A DNA stretch of 21,265 nt from CAYMUC01 sp964393535 (GTDB lineage: Bacteria; Actinomycetota; Acidimicrobiia; Acidimicrobiales; Ilumatobacteraceae). A program made the translations under genes and the position numbers. The stretch is from positions 1 through 21,265 of the forward strand of contig CAYMUC010000052.1 of NCBI GenBank assembly GCA_964393535.1, read 5' to 3'. Below the pieces are notes generated by a model that saw only the letters and a list, made by a program, of their open reading frames with translations, made no database searches and was not told the origin of the DNA. This document shows, piece by piece, positions 6,559-14,082 of this stretch (position 1 is the stretch's first letter; each line of letters starts with the position of its first letter).

Positions 6559-7930
6559 GTCGCAGTGCTTCCAGGTCACTCCACACCGGCGGCAACAGCT
6601 GGGGCAGATCGCCGGCCACCAGGCCGGTGCCCCATCCGCGGCTGGCGGCCTCCCCATGCACCCAGGCGGCTCCTGCCGCCGCCTCCAGTGGCGGCACGCC
6701 ACGGCTCAACAACGCTGCCACAACGCCAGCCCACACGTCGCCGGTGCCAGCAGTGGCGAGGCGCTGATCGCCCGAGTTCGTCACCAGCACCGCCCCATCG
6801 GGATCGGCCACCACCGTGGCCGCCCCCTTCAGCAAGACCACACAGCCGAAATCATGTGCCAACTGTCGAGCAGCGGCGACCCGGTCGTCACCAGGACGTT
6901 GGCCTGTGAGCAACGCCACTTCACCATCATGAGGAGTCAGCACCGTGGGGGCGGTGCGCTGACGCAGCAGATGTCGGGCTCCCTCGGCATGCCAGGCCAA
7001 AGCGAACAGCCCGTCGCCGTCGATCACCGTGGGAACCCCCGCTGCCAACGCCAAGCGTCGGGTCTCGCGCATCACGTCGTCGGCTCGGCCCAGACCGGGT
7101 CCGATCACCAGGGCGCCGAAACGGTCGAGTCCCCCCACGACGTCATCGGCCCAGGCCACTGCACCGAGGGGAACCCCGACCAGTTCCACAGGTCGACTCG
7201 GATCGTTCACCACGCCAGGGCTCGACAGATGCACCATGCCAGCACCCGAACGCAGTGCCGCTGCCGAGGCCAGATGAGCGGCCCCCAGCATGCCCGCACT
7301 CCCGGCGACCACCCGAACGGCGTGTCGCCACTTATGGGCATCGGCGGCTCGGGGCACGCACCACCGCGCCACATCGGTCGCCTCCACCACGTGAGTCCGC
7401 ACTCCCGGGGTCTCCAAGCCGATCGCGGCCACGTGAATGTCACCAGCCAGACGAGCGCCGGCACCGAACACCAAACCGGGTTTCAAGGCGGCGAAGGTCA
7501 CGGTGCGATGCGCCGGTCGAACCGTCGGGCCGGCTCGACCCGTCAGTCCGTCCACCCCACTCGGGAGATCCACGGCCAACACCGGCGCACTGCCGGGGTC
7601 GGGACTGCGCCACACACCTCGAAACCCCGTGCCATAGGCGGCGTCGATGACCAGGTCCGCCGACGGCAGACGGCTTCCCTCCACCTCGATGGCCTCCATG
7701 ACCTGCACCGCCACACCTCGGGCGGTCAACCGGCGGGCCGCCACACGGCCATCGAGGCCGTTGGTGCCTTTGCCGGCCACCACCACCACTCGACGGCCGT
7801 AGGTGCCGCCCAACATCGCCACGGCGTGCTGCGCCACAGCAGCACCTGCTCGCTCGATCAGCACGGGCGCAGGCACCGATGCGTCGGCGTCGAAACGCCG
7901 CATCTGCTCAGGCGTCACAAGGGGTTGCAC
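6551..7930 (-). CDS. nnr: Bifunctional NAD(P)H-hydrate epimerase / ADP-dependent NAD(P)H-hydrate dehydratase
   Basis: Nnr repairs hydrated NADH and NADPH. The N-terminal YjeF_N epimerase domain covers about residues 1-195 and includes VVAGKGTNGLDGRVAARRL, VIDAAYGTGFRG and AVDLPSGVDGLTG. The C-terminal ribokinase-fold dehydratase covers about 196-459 and has HKWRHAVRVVAG, ALRSGAGMVHL, VIGPGLG, LTPHDGEVALLTG, LLKGAATVV and the GTGDVWAG anion hole (395-402). The usual NNGGDG loop is altered to TNGLDG, and DADAL is altered to DGDGL. The start is the GTG at 7930, or the GTG at 7918, which forms a GTGA overlap with the acpS stop; the longer one better matches family N termini. Total length of 459 residues is slightly below the roughly 500 typical. 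Confidence 0.93.
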   Translation of the reverse strand: MQPLVTPEQMRRFDADASVPAPVLIERAGAAVAQHAVAMLGGTYGRRVVVVAGKGTNGLDGRVAARRLTARGVAVQVMEAIEVEGSRLPSADLVIDAAYGTGFRGVWRSPDPGSAPVLAVDLPSGVDGLTGRAGPTVRPAHRTVTFAALKPGLVFGAGARLAGDIHVAAIGLETPGVRTHVVEATDVARWCVPRAADAHKWRHAVRVVAGSAGMLGAAHLASAAALRSGAGMVHLSSPGVVNDPSRPVELVGVPLGAVAWADDVVGGLDRFGALVIGPGLGRADDVMRETRRLALAAGVPTVIDGDGLFALAWHAEGARHLLRQRTAPTVLTPHDGEVALLTGQRPGDDRVAAARQLAHDFGCVVLLKGAATVVADPDGAVLVTNSGDQRLATAGTGDVWAGVVAALLSRGVPPLEAAAGAAWVHGEAASRGWGTGLVAGDLPQLLPPVWSDLEALRHG

Positions 7931-8328
7931 GACTCGCAGCGTAGGGGGCGGTGGCCGATGGCCAGCACCACCGCCTGTGCCGTCCTCTCGGTGTGGGTCA
8001 GCGACACCTGCCAGGCGTCCACACCGAGACGTCGCATCAGATCGGCTGCGGTGCCGGTGGCTTCCAGGGCCGGTGCACCCGACGCAGCCCGAGTCACCCA
8101 CAAGTCGTGGAAGCCGAACGCGCCCAGTCCCACACCCAACGCCTTCATGGCGGCCTCACGGGCGGCAAAGCGGGCGGCCAACCCGGGAACGGGGTCACGT
8201 CGCCGAGCCACGTCGGCAAGCTCGCCTGGAGTGAACAAGCGGGTGCGCATGGTCGGAGTCCGCTCGAGGCTGCGTCGGAAACGGTCGATCTCGACCGCAT
8301 CCAGGCCTACCCCGACGACCTCACCCAC
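7915..8328 (-). CDS. acpS: Holo-[acyl-carrier-protein] synthase
   Basis: AcpS transfers 4'-phosphopantetheine from coenzyme A to a serine of acyl carrier protein. The 137-residue product shows the magnesium-binding GVGLDAVEIDRF (Asp10) and the second motif ARFAAREAAMKALG (Glu58, Lys62), followed by a C-terminal SLTHTERTAQAVVLA strand. The short length, slightly above 120, fits the AcpS rather than the Sfp class. The GTG start at 8328 overlaps the glmS stop by eight bases (GTGGGTGA). The C-terminal tail HRPLRCESCNPL has two cysteines not usual in the family and may be non-catalytic. An acpS-nnr-alr order also occurs in Streptomyces, to my knowledge. Confidence 0.94.
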   Translation of the reverse strand: MGEVVGVGLDAVEIDRFRRSLERTPTMRTRLFTPGELADVARRRDPVPGLAARFAAREAAMKALGVGLGAFGFHDLWVTRAASGAPALEATGTAADLMRRLGVDAWQVSLTHTERTAQAVVLAIGHRPLRCESCNPL

Positions 8329-11300
8329 GCCAGTGATCAGCCACCTCGGAGATGGGGAGGGTGAGAAGGTCGAGGGTGGACACCTCGGCCAGGCGATCGT
8401 CGCGGAACACGCCTTCGGTCTCGGTCACCCAGTCCACGAGACGGTCGTAGCGACGGTCGTACCCCATCAGTACCGAGCGCGCCTGCGCAGCGGACAGTCG
8501 GTCGTGGAAGCGCACGTGCATCAGGGTGATCCCCGTGGTCTGCCCGCCCTTCACCTCGGGAATCAGGATCACCGGGCGACCATCGCGGCGGCCTATCGCC
8601 ACCAGCACGTCGCGCTCGGCCGCCACCCGGCGCTTGGTGCCCCGCAGGCGGGGGTCGGTATCCACACGCGAGGGCACCTCTTGGGCGAGACCTGCCCTGT
8701 CCACCACGGCGATGGTCGCCTCATCGCCTGCCGGATCACCCTCGACGGCGTAGCGAATGGAACCCAGTACCGCCGCCACCGCCGGGTCGAGATCGGCCAA
8801 CACCTTGAGGGTGCGGTAGGCCAGGCTGTCCCGGCCGGCACCTGCAGCCAGCACGGCCTGCACCAACGGACGGTCCAGCACACCCTCGTCGCTGCGCGAG
8901 ATCCCCACGGTGACGGTCTTGGCCTGATGCTTGATGGCGTCGACGGGTCGAGTGAGTTCCTCGATGGCCTGCGTCAATGCGGCGGCAACGTCGTCGATGA
9001 CTCGCGCCGGGCCAGCGATATCAGCACCGTCGTCAAGGTCACCCCGGCCGGTGCTGCGTTCCATCATGGTGGTGAGCCGGGTGACCAACCGCACCGCCGT
9101 AGAAGCCTCCAGGTGCCCGTCGTAGCGACCTGTGGCCAAGGCGTCGAAGAAGCGTCTGGCCGGCTCGGCGGCCGAGGCCCTCACCTGCTGCAGCACGATG
9201 TCAGCGGATCCGGCGTGGTCCGCAGCGCGTTCGATCTCCTGACGGATCTCACGCAGCGGCCGCGCCGAGTTGTCGATGGCACGGGCTGCCTCGTACCCGA
9301 AGAGGTGCCCCACCATCGCACAGGGAACGAAGGCCAGTGCAGGATCGACCGGGGGGACGGACAGCACCGCCGAGGCGGCACCGAAACGTTCCTCGCCGTC
9401 GGTGGCGATCACCACCGGTGTGGCCTTGTGCGCCCGGTAGATCGCCACCTCCTTGGCGACATCGTCGGCGTTGGACCCCGAGAGCCCGGCTGCGCACACC
9501 AGGATCATGGGTTCACTGGAGAGGTCGATGTGCTTCTTGTCCTCGATCACGTCGCAGGCGATCGACTTGTAACAGAGCTCGCTCAACTTGATGCGAATCT
9601 CGTGGGCGGCCACACCGTTTGGGCCACTGCCCACCACCGCCCAGTGGCGCCGGGGCGGGGCGAAGCGTTCTGCCGCCTGGGCGATGGCCGGACGCCTCGT
9701 GAGGACCTGACGCAGAACATCGGGCAGGGCCCGCAGCGATGCGAGCAGTTGGCTTCGCCGAAGTGCTCCTTCGGCCCCACACGCTTCGGCGATCGCACAG
9801 GCCAGCAACACCCCTGCCGCTACCTGGGCATAGAACGCCTTGGTGGAGGCCACGCTCATCTCCACGTCCCGCCCGTCCGAGGTGTACACCACGCCGTCGG
9901 ACTTGTCGGTGAGGTCGCTGCCCCGTCGGTTCACGATGGCCAACACCTTGGCACCTCGGGCCCGGGCGAGATCCACGGTGCGATTGGTGTCGGTGGTGGT
10001 GCCACTCTGGGACACGGCGATGACCACGGTGTCGCTCATGTCCAGTCGCAGACCGAAACCCGACAACTCGGTGGCGGTGATGGCCTGCACATGGAGCCGG
10101 CCACCGGCGAGTTCCGACAGCACGGCGGCGGTGCTGCGCCCTGCTATGGCTGCTGTGCCCTGGCCGATCACGATGACCTGCTTCACCCTGCCCTCTGCGA
10201 GTGCTGCGCGCACACTGGCGGGCAACGAGGCCTCGCCGAGTTCCGCCACCCAGAGGTCACCCCGTCGGACCACCCGTCCGCGAAGGGTCTTGTGCAGGCT
10301 CTCGGGTGCCTCGGTCACCTCCTTGAGCAGATAGTGGGGAGCATCGCCTCGATCGATATCGCGGGTGGTGACCTCGGCGGTGATCACCTCGGATTGGCGC
10401 CAGGGAAGTTCGGTCCCGTCGTAGGCCAAGCGGACCAGTCCCTCGAGTTCGCCCGCCCGAGCCGCGTCCAGCACCACGATCTGGCCGCGACTGGACGGCC
10501 GTTCGGGATCGGCCGGGGTGTCTCCGTCGAGGCGCACGTAGGTCGCCGTCTCCTCCACCACCCCGTATGGCTCGCTGGCCACGATGAAGGTGTCGTCCGC
10601 CAACCCCACATACAGGGCTTGTCCGCTGCCGTGCTGGGCCAGCAACACTCGACCGGGATCGTCTGCCGAGGCAGCGGCGATCGCCACCGAGCCTTCGAAG
10701 GCACTGACGGTGCGACGGAACGCCTCGACCAGTGGCATCTGGGCCGCCTGCCTCGCGACCAGCGTGGGAATCACCTTGGCATCGGTGGTGATGGGGCCGG
10801 GGATGCACAGCCCATGGTGAGCCTTGAGATCGGCATGGTTGTCGACATCACCGTTCAGCGCGGCCACGACATAGGGCCGATGTGAGCCCTCGCCATCTTC
10901 CTCGTCGCTGTTCACCGGATGGGCGTTGGGTTCACTGATGATGCCGACGCTGGCCCACCGAGTGTGCGCCAACACCGACACGCGCGCAGCAGGGTGACTG
11001 AGCGCCGTCCACAGCAATTCGTCCTCGCGCACGGCGGATCGAATGGCCGCGGTGTTGTCTCCCAACTCACCGATCTCGGCTGCCGCCTTGTACACGAAAC
11101 TCAGGACCCCAGCGCGCAGACGCACCGAACCCGAGACGAACAACGGATCACCCCCGCGCGTGGCGAGGTGACGCGCCATGAGCGGGTCCTGCTCGTGCAA
11201 CCCGTGGTCCCACACCAACACGTGGACACCAGCCGAGTCGCGTCCACGGACTTCCAGGCGGTCCAGAGCCGACAGCACCTGCTGGATCGCCAGGGCGCCG

Positions 11301-11722
11301 GCGAGGCTGGCGTCGTTGGCATGTCGCCCCACCAGGTCCTCCACGGCTCGGGCGGTGCGGAGGCGATCACGACGGAGTGCCCACAGTGGGTCCAGCAGCG
11401 CCGCAACGATGCGGGCACGCTCCTCAAGGGCCGCCGCGTCGGTGTCGTCGCCGTCCTGGTCCAAGCGCGCTTCGTGCTCGGTGGCCAAGGCGTCCAGACG
11501 ATCGAGGCGTTGCTCCATGTCGGCAACCAGTGACGGGCGCCCGACCAAGGCTCGCAGACCAGCGACTCCCTTGAGATCGGCGTCCACCTGGCGAAGCCGC
11601 CTGGCCATCACGGCCGGGTCGTGGGCCATGGCGATGGCGTCGTCGAGGGCCGACAGCAAGTGCGAGTCAGAGGGTGTGGGCCGGGAAGTCGGCCGGGTCA
11701 CGATGGCGACGATCCCGCACAT
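8321..11722 (-). CDS. glmS: Glutamine--fructose-6-phosphate aminotransferase, unusually long form
   Basis: GlmS makes glucosamine-6-phosphate from fructose-6-phosphate and glutamine, the first step to UDP-GlcNAc. The product is 1133 residues against about 610 normally. The nucleophile Cys2 is in MCGIVAIV. A helical, Ala/Leu/Arg-rich insertion at about 11-145 then separates it from LDRLEVRGRDSAGV. Glutaminase residues are kept: HTRWA (Arg255, Trp256), NAHP (266-269), Asn290-Gly291 and Asp314. The SIS domains show SQSGTT (571-576), SVASTKAF (623-630), Lys712, Glu715 and His731 in EDKKHIDL, where the usual KHGP is changed. About 300 further residues (831-1133) follow where normal GlmS ends, with no recognised domain. 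Start ATG at 11722 is fixed by Cys2; the open frame upstream is antisense-like glmM shadow. It follows glmM by 11 bases. Confidence 0.9.
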   Translation of the reverse strand: MCGIVAIVTRPTSRPTPSDSHLLSALDDAIAMAHDPAVMARRLRQVDADLKGVAGLRALVGRPSLVADMEQRLDRLDALATEHEARLDQDGDDTDAAALEERARIVAALLDPLWALRRDRLRTARAVEDLVGRHANDASLAGALAIQQVLSALDRLEVRGRDSAGVHVLVWDHGLHEQDPLMARHLATRGGDPLFVSGSVRLRAGVLSFVYKAAAEIGELGDNTAAIRSAVREDELLWTALSHPAARVSVLAHTRWASVGIISEPNAHPVNSDEEDGEGSHRPYVVAALNGDVDNHADLKAHHGLCIPGPITTDAKVIPTLVARQAAQMPLVEAFRRTVSAFEGSVAIAAASADDPGRVLLAQHGSGQALYVGLADDTFIVASEPYGVVEETATYVRLDGDTPADPERPSSRGQIVVLDAARAGELEGLVRLAYDGTELPWRQSEVITAEVTTRDIDRGDAPHYLLKEVTEAPESLHKTLRGRVVRRGDLWVAELGEASLPASVRAALAEGRVKQVIVIGQGTAAIAGRSTAAVLSELAGGRLHVQAITATELSGFGLRLDMSDTVVIAVSQSGTTTDTNRTVDLARARGAKVLAIVNRRGSDLTDKSDGVVYTSDGRDVEMSVASTKAFYAQVAAGVLLACAIAEACGAEGALRRSQLLASLRALPDVLRQVLTRRPAIAQAAERFAPPRRHWAVVGSGPNGVAAHEIRIKLSELCYKSIACDVIEDKKHIDLSSEPMILVCAAGLSGSNADDVAKEVAIYRAHKATPVVIATDGEERFGAASAVLSVPPVDPALAFVPCAMVGHLFGYEAARAIDNSARPLREIRQEIERAADHAGSADIVLQQVRASAAEPARRFFDALATGRYDGHLEASTAVRLVTRLTTMMERSTGRGDLDDGADIAGPARVIDDVAAALTQAIEELTRPVDAIKHQAKTVTVGISRSDEGVLDRPLVQAVLAAGAGRDSLAYRTLKVLADLDPAVAAVLGSIRYAVEGDPAGDEATIAVVDRAGLAQEVPSRVDTDPRLRGTKRRVAAERDVLVAIGRRDGRPVILIPEVKGGQTTGITLMHVRFHDRLSAAQARSVLMGYDRRYDRLVDWVTETEGVFRDDRLAEVSTLDLLTLPISEVADHWRG

Positions 11723-11733
11723 GACGCGAAAGG

Positions 11734-13089
11734 CTACCCAGCGGTGTCTGGGCCCGGGGCGCAACCCCCCAGTCGACCGGCTCGCTGTGCGAGATGGTCG
11801 GCCAGTTCGGTCGCTTCGCTCGTGTTGGGGGCCTCGACCATGATGCGCAGTAGGGGTTCGGTGCCGCTGGGTCGCACCAACACTCGGCCGGTGTCCCCGA
11901 GCCGACGCTCCACCTCCGCCACCTCGTCGGCCAGTACCCGTGCGACCTCGTGAGCGGTACCAGGCGCGACGCTCACGTTCACAAGCACTTGAGGGAATGC
12001 CGTCATGATGCCCGCGGCGAGATCGGCGAGCGGTCGCCCCTCTCGTCGCACCAGATCGGCCACCAAGGCACCCGACAAAAGACCGTCGCCTGACGGCATG
12101 AGGTCCCGGTGGATGATGTGACCGCTCTGCTCTCCACCCAGCACCGCACCCGAGGCCTCCATGGCGTCCATCACATGGCGGTCGCCCACCGGCGTGGTCG
12201 CGACGCTGATGCCGTGAGCCTGCATGGCGCGGTGAAAGCCCAGGTTGGTCATCACGGTCACGACGACCTGGTTCCCAGGCAGTGCCCCGCGGCGTTGGCG
12301 ATCCCACGCCGTCAGCGCGATCAGGCGATCACCATCGACCACCGAACCGGTGTGATCGACGGCGATCACACGATCTCCGTCGCCATCGAAGGCGAGTCCC
12401 AGATCGGCACCCAGAGCAGGGACGAGAGCGCTGAGCGCTTCGGGATGCGCGGCCCCACACCCTTGGTTGACATCGTCGCCGGCCTGGGAGGCGAAGTGAA
12501 GCGACACCCGCGCGCCAAGCCGTTCCAGCACCCGCCCCGCCACGCCACCCATGGCACCGTTCGCAGCGTCGACCACGATGTGCAGACCTCGTAACGCACC
12601 TAGTCCCACGGCATCGGCGATGGCGGCCTCGTACCGGTCGGCGGCGTCGGTGCGATGCCGAATCGTTCCGACCGCTTCACTCGCAGCACTGACCACCTCG
12701 ACTGGTTCGGCGCAGAGTCGTTCGACGGCCAACTGCTGTGCGTCATCGAGCTTGCGGCCTCCGACGGCGAACACCTTGACCCCGTTGTCGGTCCATGGGT
12801 TGTGCGATGCCGTGATCATGGCGGCAGCGACCTGTTCACGGTACGCAAGCCATGCCACGCCAGGTGTCGGGAGCACGCCTACGAGATCCACCTCGATGCC
12901 CTCAGCCGCCAGGCCGGCGGCAAGGGCCGCCTCGAACACATGGCCTGAGCGCCGCGGATCTCTCCCCACGATGACGCGCTGAACCCCGAGCACGCGGGCG
13001 CAGGCGCGACCCAGCAGCAGAACACCTTCGGGGGTGAGTTCGGTGAGCGCATGCCCCCGAACCCCATCGGTGCCGAAGCGCACCGCCAT
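11734..13089 (-). CDS. glmM: Phosphoglucosamine mutase
   Basis: GlmM converts glucosamine-6-phosphate to glucosamine-1-phosphate, the step after GlmS. The 451-residue protein has the N-terminal FGTDGVRG, the phosphoserine loop TASHNP (Ser95), the metal-binding DGDGDR (235-240), the sugar-binding GGEQSGH (318-324) and the phosphate-binding RPSGTEP (406-412). Length and motif order are those of bacterial GlmM. The ATG at 13089 lies 15 bases after the rpsI stop, without a strong Shine-Dalgarno, which suggests read-through from the rplM-rpsI unit. glmS begins 11 bases after its stop, so both steps toward UDP-GlcNAc are made from one transcript. Confidence 0.97.
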   Translation of the reverse strand: MAVRFGTDGVRGHALTELTPEGVLLLGRACARVLGVQRVIVGRDPRRSGHVFEAALAAGLAAEGIEVDLVGVLPTPGVAWLAYREQVAAAMITASHNPWTDNGVKVFAVGGRKLDDAQQLAVERLCAEPVEVVSAASEAVGTIRHRTDAADRYEAAIADAVGLGALRGLHIVVDAANGAMGGVAGRVLERLGARVSLHFASQAGDDVNQGCGAAHPEALSALVPALGADLGLAFDGDGDRVIAVDHTGSVVDGDRLIALTAWDRQRRGALPGNQVVVTVMTNLGFHRAMQAHGISVATTPVGDRHVMDAMEASGAVLGGEQSGHIIHRDLMPSGDGLLSGALVADLVRREGRPLADLAAGIMTAFPQVLVNVSVAPGTAHEVARVLADEVAEVERRLGDTGRVLVRPSGTEPLLRIMVEAPNTSEATELADHLAQRAGRLGGCAPGPDTAG

Positions 13090-13104
13090 GGGACGACGGG
13101 TGGC

Positions 13105-13500
13105 TCAGCGCTTGGTGAACTGAGGCGCCTTACGCGCCTTCTTGAGTCCGTACTTCTTGGACTCTTTCTTGCGGGCGTCGCGTGTCAGAAGGCCGGCCTT
13201 CTTCAGCGTCGGGCGGCTCTCGGGGTCGAGTTCCACCAGCGAACGGGCGATGGCCATACGCAGTGCACCTGCTTGACCGGCGACACCGCCGCCGAAGATG
13301 GTGGCGTCCACGTCGTAGGTCTCGAGCGTGTCGGTGACCCGAAGGGCCTCCACCACGGTCATGCGCTGCATGGCCGTCGGGAAGTAGTTGTCGAAGGAAC
13401 GGCCGTTCACGGTGATGGTGCCTTGGCCGGGGCGAAGGCGGGCCCGGGCGACGGACTCCTTGCGGCGTCCGGTGGTCTGCGTCAGGGGCTTGGTGGCCAC
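13105..13500 (-). CDS. rpsI: 30S ribosomal protein S9
   Basis: S9 sits in the 30S head, its C-terminal tail reaching the P-site tRNA. The 131-residue product has the family segments TTGRRKESVARARLRPG, ITVNGRSFDNYFP, GGGVAGQAGALRMAIARSL and the basic tail ending in QFTKR, the universally conserved terminal Lys-Arg. The GTG start at 13500 is supported by an AGGAGA Shine-Dalgarno eight bases upstream. It follows rplM by 26 bases, the near-universal rplM-rpsI pair, and is followed by glmM as in Mycobacterium. Confidence 0.98.
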   Translation of the reverse strand: MATKPLTQTTGRRKESVARARLRPGQGTITVNGRSFDNYFPTAMQRMTVVEALRVTDTLETYDVDATIFGGGVAGQAGALRMAIARSLVELDPESRPTLKKAGLLTRDARKKESKKYGLKKARKAPQFTKR

Positions 13501-13526
13501 GATGATGTTCTCCTGTGGTGACGTTC

Positions 13527-13973
13527 TCAGCGGGCCCGGGCGTGGGCCAGGGTCATCGGGGTGGGTTGCTGAGCGCCATGGGGGTGGTCGGGCCCGGCAT
13601 ACACCTTCAACTTCTTCATCTGCTGCCGGCCGAGAGGCCCCTTGGGCAGCATGCCTCGCACCGAACCACGAATCGCCTCGGCGGGCTTGCGGTTCAACAA
13701 CTGCTGATACGTCTCGGACTTGAGACCACCCGGGTAGCCGCTGTAGCGGTACACCATGGCCCGGTCAGCCTTGCCCGAGGTCAGCACGACCTTGTCGGCG
13801 TTGATGATGACGACGTGATCACCGGTGTCGATGTGGGGCGCAAAGGTGGGCTTGTGCTTACCGCGCAGCACACGAGCCACCTCGGTGCACAGTCGGCCGA
13901 GCACCATGCCCTCGGCGTCGATCACATGCCACGAGCGCTGGATCTCGCTGGCTTTGGGGGTGTAGGTCCGCAT
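13527..13973 (-). CDS. rplM: 50S ribosomal protein L13
   Basis: L13 is an early-assembly 50S protein. The 148-residue product begins MRTYTPKASEIQRSWHVIDA and contains GRLCTEVARVLRGKHKPTFAPH, GDHVVIINADKV, YRYSGYPGGLKSETYQQLL, RGMLPKGPLGRQQMKKLKVY and AGPDHPHGAQQP, all highly conserved in L13. The ATG at 13973 has a GGAAGA Shine-Dalgarno; the open frame upstream has no L13 similarity and is not used. A 91-base gap separates it from truA and holds a candidate promoter and a hairpin leader. L13 is known to control its own operon through the leader in some bacteria; here this is only possible. Confidence 0.98.
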   Translation of the reverse strand: MRTYTPKASEIQRSWHVIDAEGMVLGRLCTEVARVLRGKHKPTFAPHIDTGDHVVIINADKVVLTSGKADRAMVYRYSGYPGGLKSETYQQLLNRKPAEAIRGSVRGMLPKGPLGRQQMKKLKVYAGPDHPHGAQQPTPMTLAHARAR

Positions 13974-14013
13974 CAGGTCTTCCGTCTCAGTCGTCGAGGC
14001 CCACATGACGATG

Positions 14014-14033
14014 GCGGGTGTCCGGCACACCGC
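14014..14033 (-). promoter_or_regulatory. Hairpin in the rplM 5' leader
   Basis: In the minus-strand transcript, GCGGTGT pairs with ACACCCGC around the loop GCCGG, giving seven base pairs with one bulged C. It lies about 40 bases before the rplM ATG. It could be an L13 autoregulatory leader structure, since such leaders exist in E. coli and Bacillus, or chance structure in GC-rich DNA. There is no U-tract, so it is not a simple terminator. Confidence 0.3.
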
Positions 14034-14052
14034 TGTGGGAGAGAACCCCGAG

Positions 14053-14082
14053 AGGATACGGGCATCAGAGGCCAAACGGCAA
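14053..14082 (-). promoter_or_regulatory. Candidate promoter of rplM-rpsI-glmM-glmS
   Basis: On the minus strand TTGCCG (14077-14082, 4 of 6 to TTGACA) and TATCCT (14053-14058, 4 of 6 to TATAAT) are separated by 18 bases. The -35 lies within the last codons of truA and the -10 straddles the region just after its stop. It would give a leader of about 70 bases before rplM. Confidence 0.45.

Noticed and set aside
6056..10885. Plus-strand open frame of 1609 codons opposite alr, nnr, acpS and glmS
   Set aside because: It spans four well-supported minus-strand genes, has His/Arg/Gly-rich low-complexity content and no domain. Long antisense frames are expected where GC-rich codon bias removes stop codons.
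11723..11745. glmS ribozyme before glmS
   Set aside because: Only 11 bases separate glmM from glmS, far too few for the ribozyme, and none of its conserved core is seen.
11723..12307. Upstream extension of the glmS reading frame
   Set aside because: GlmS needs Cys directly after the initiator Met as its nucleophile, so the ATG at 11722 is the start; the extension lies out of phase within glmM and is Arg/Gly-rich.
14014..14033. Intrinsic terminator after truA
   Set aside because: A hairpin is present but is not followed by a run of T on the minus strand, so it is listed only as a possible leader structure.
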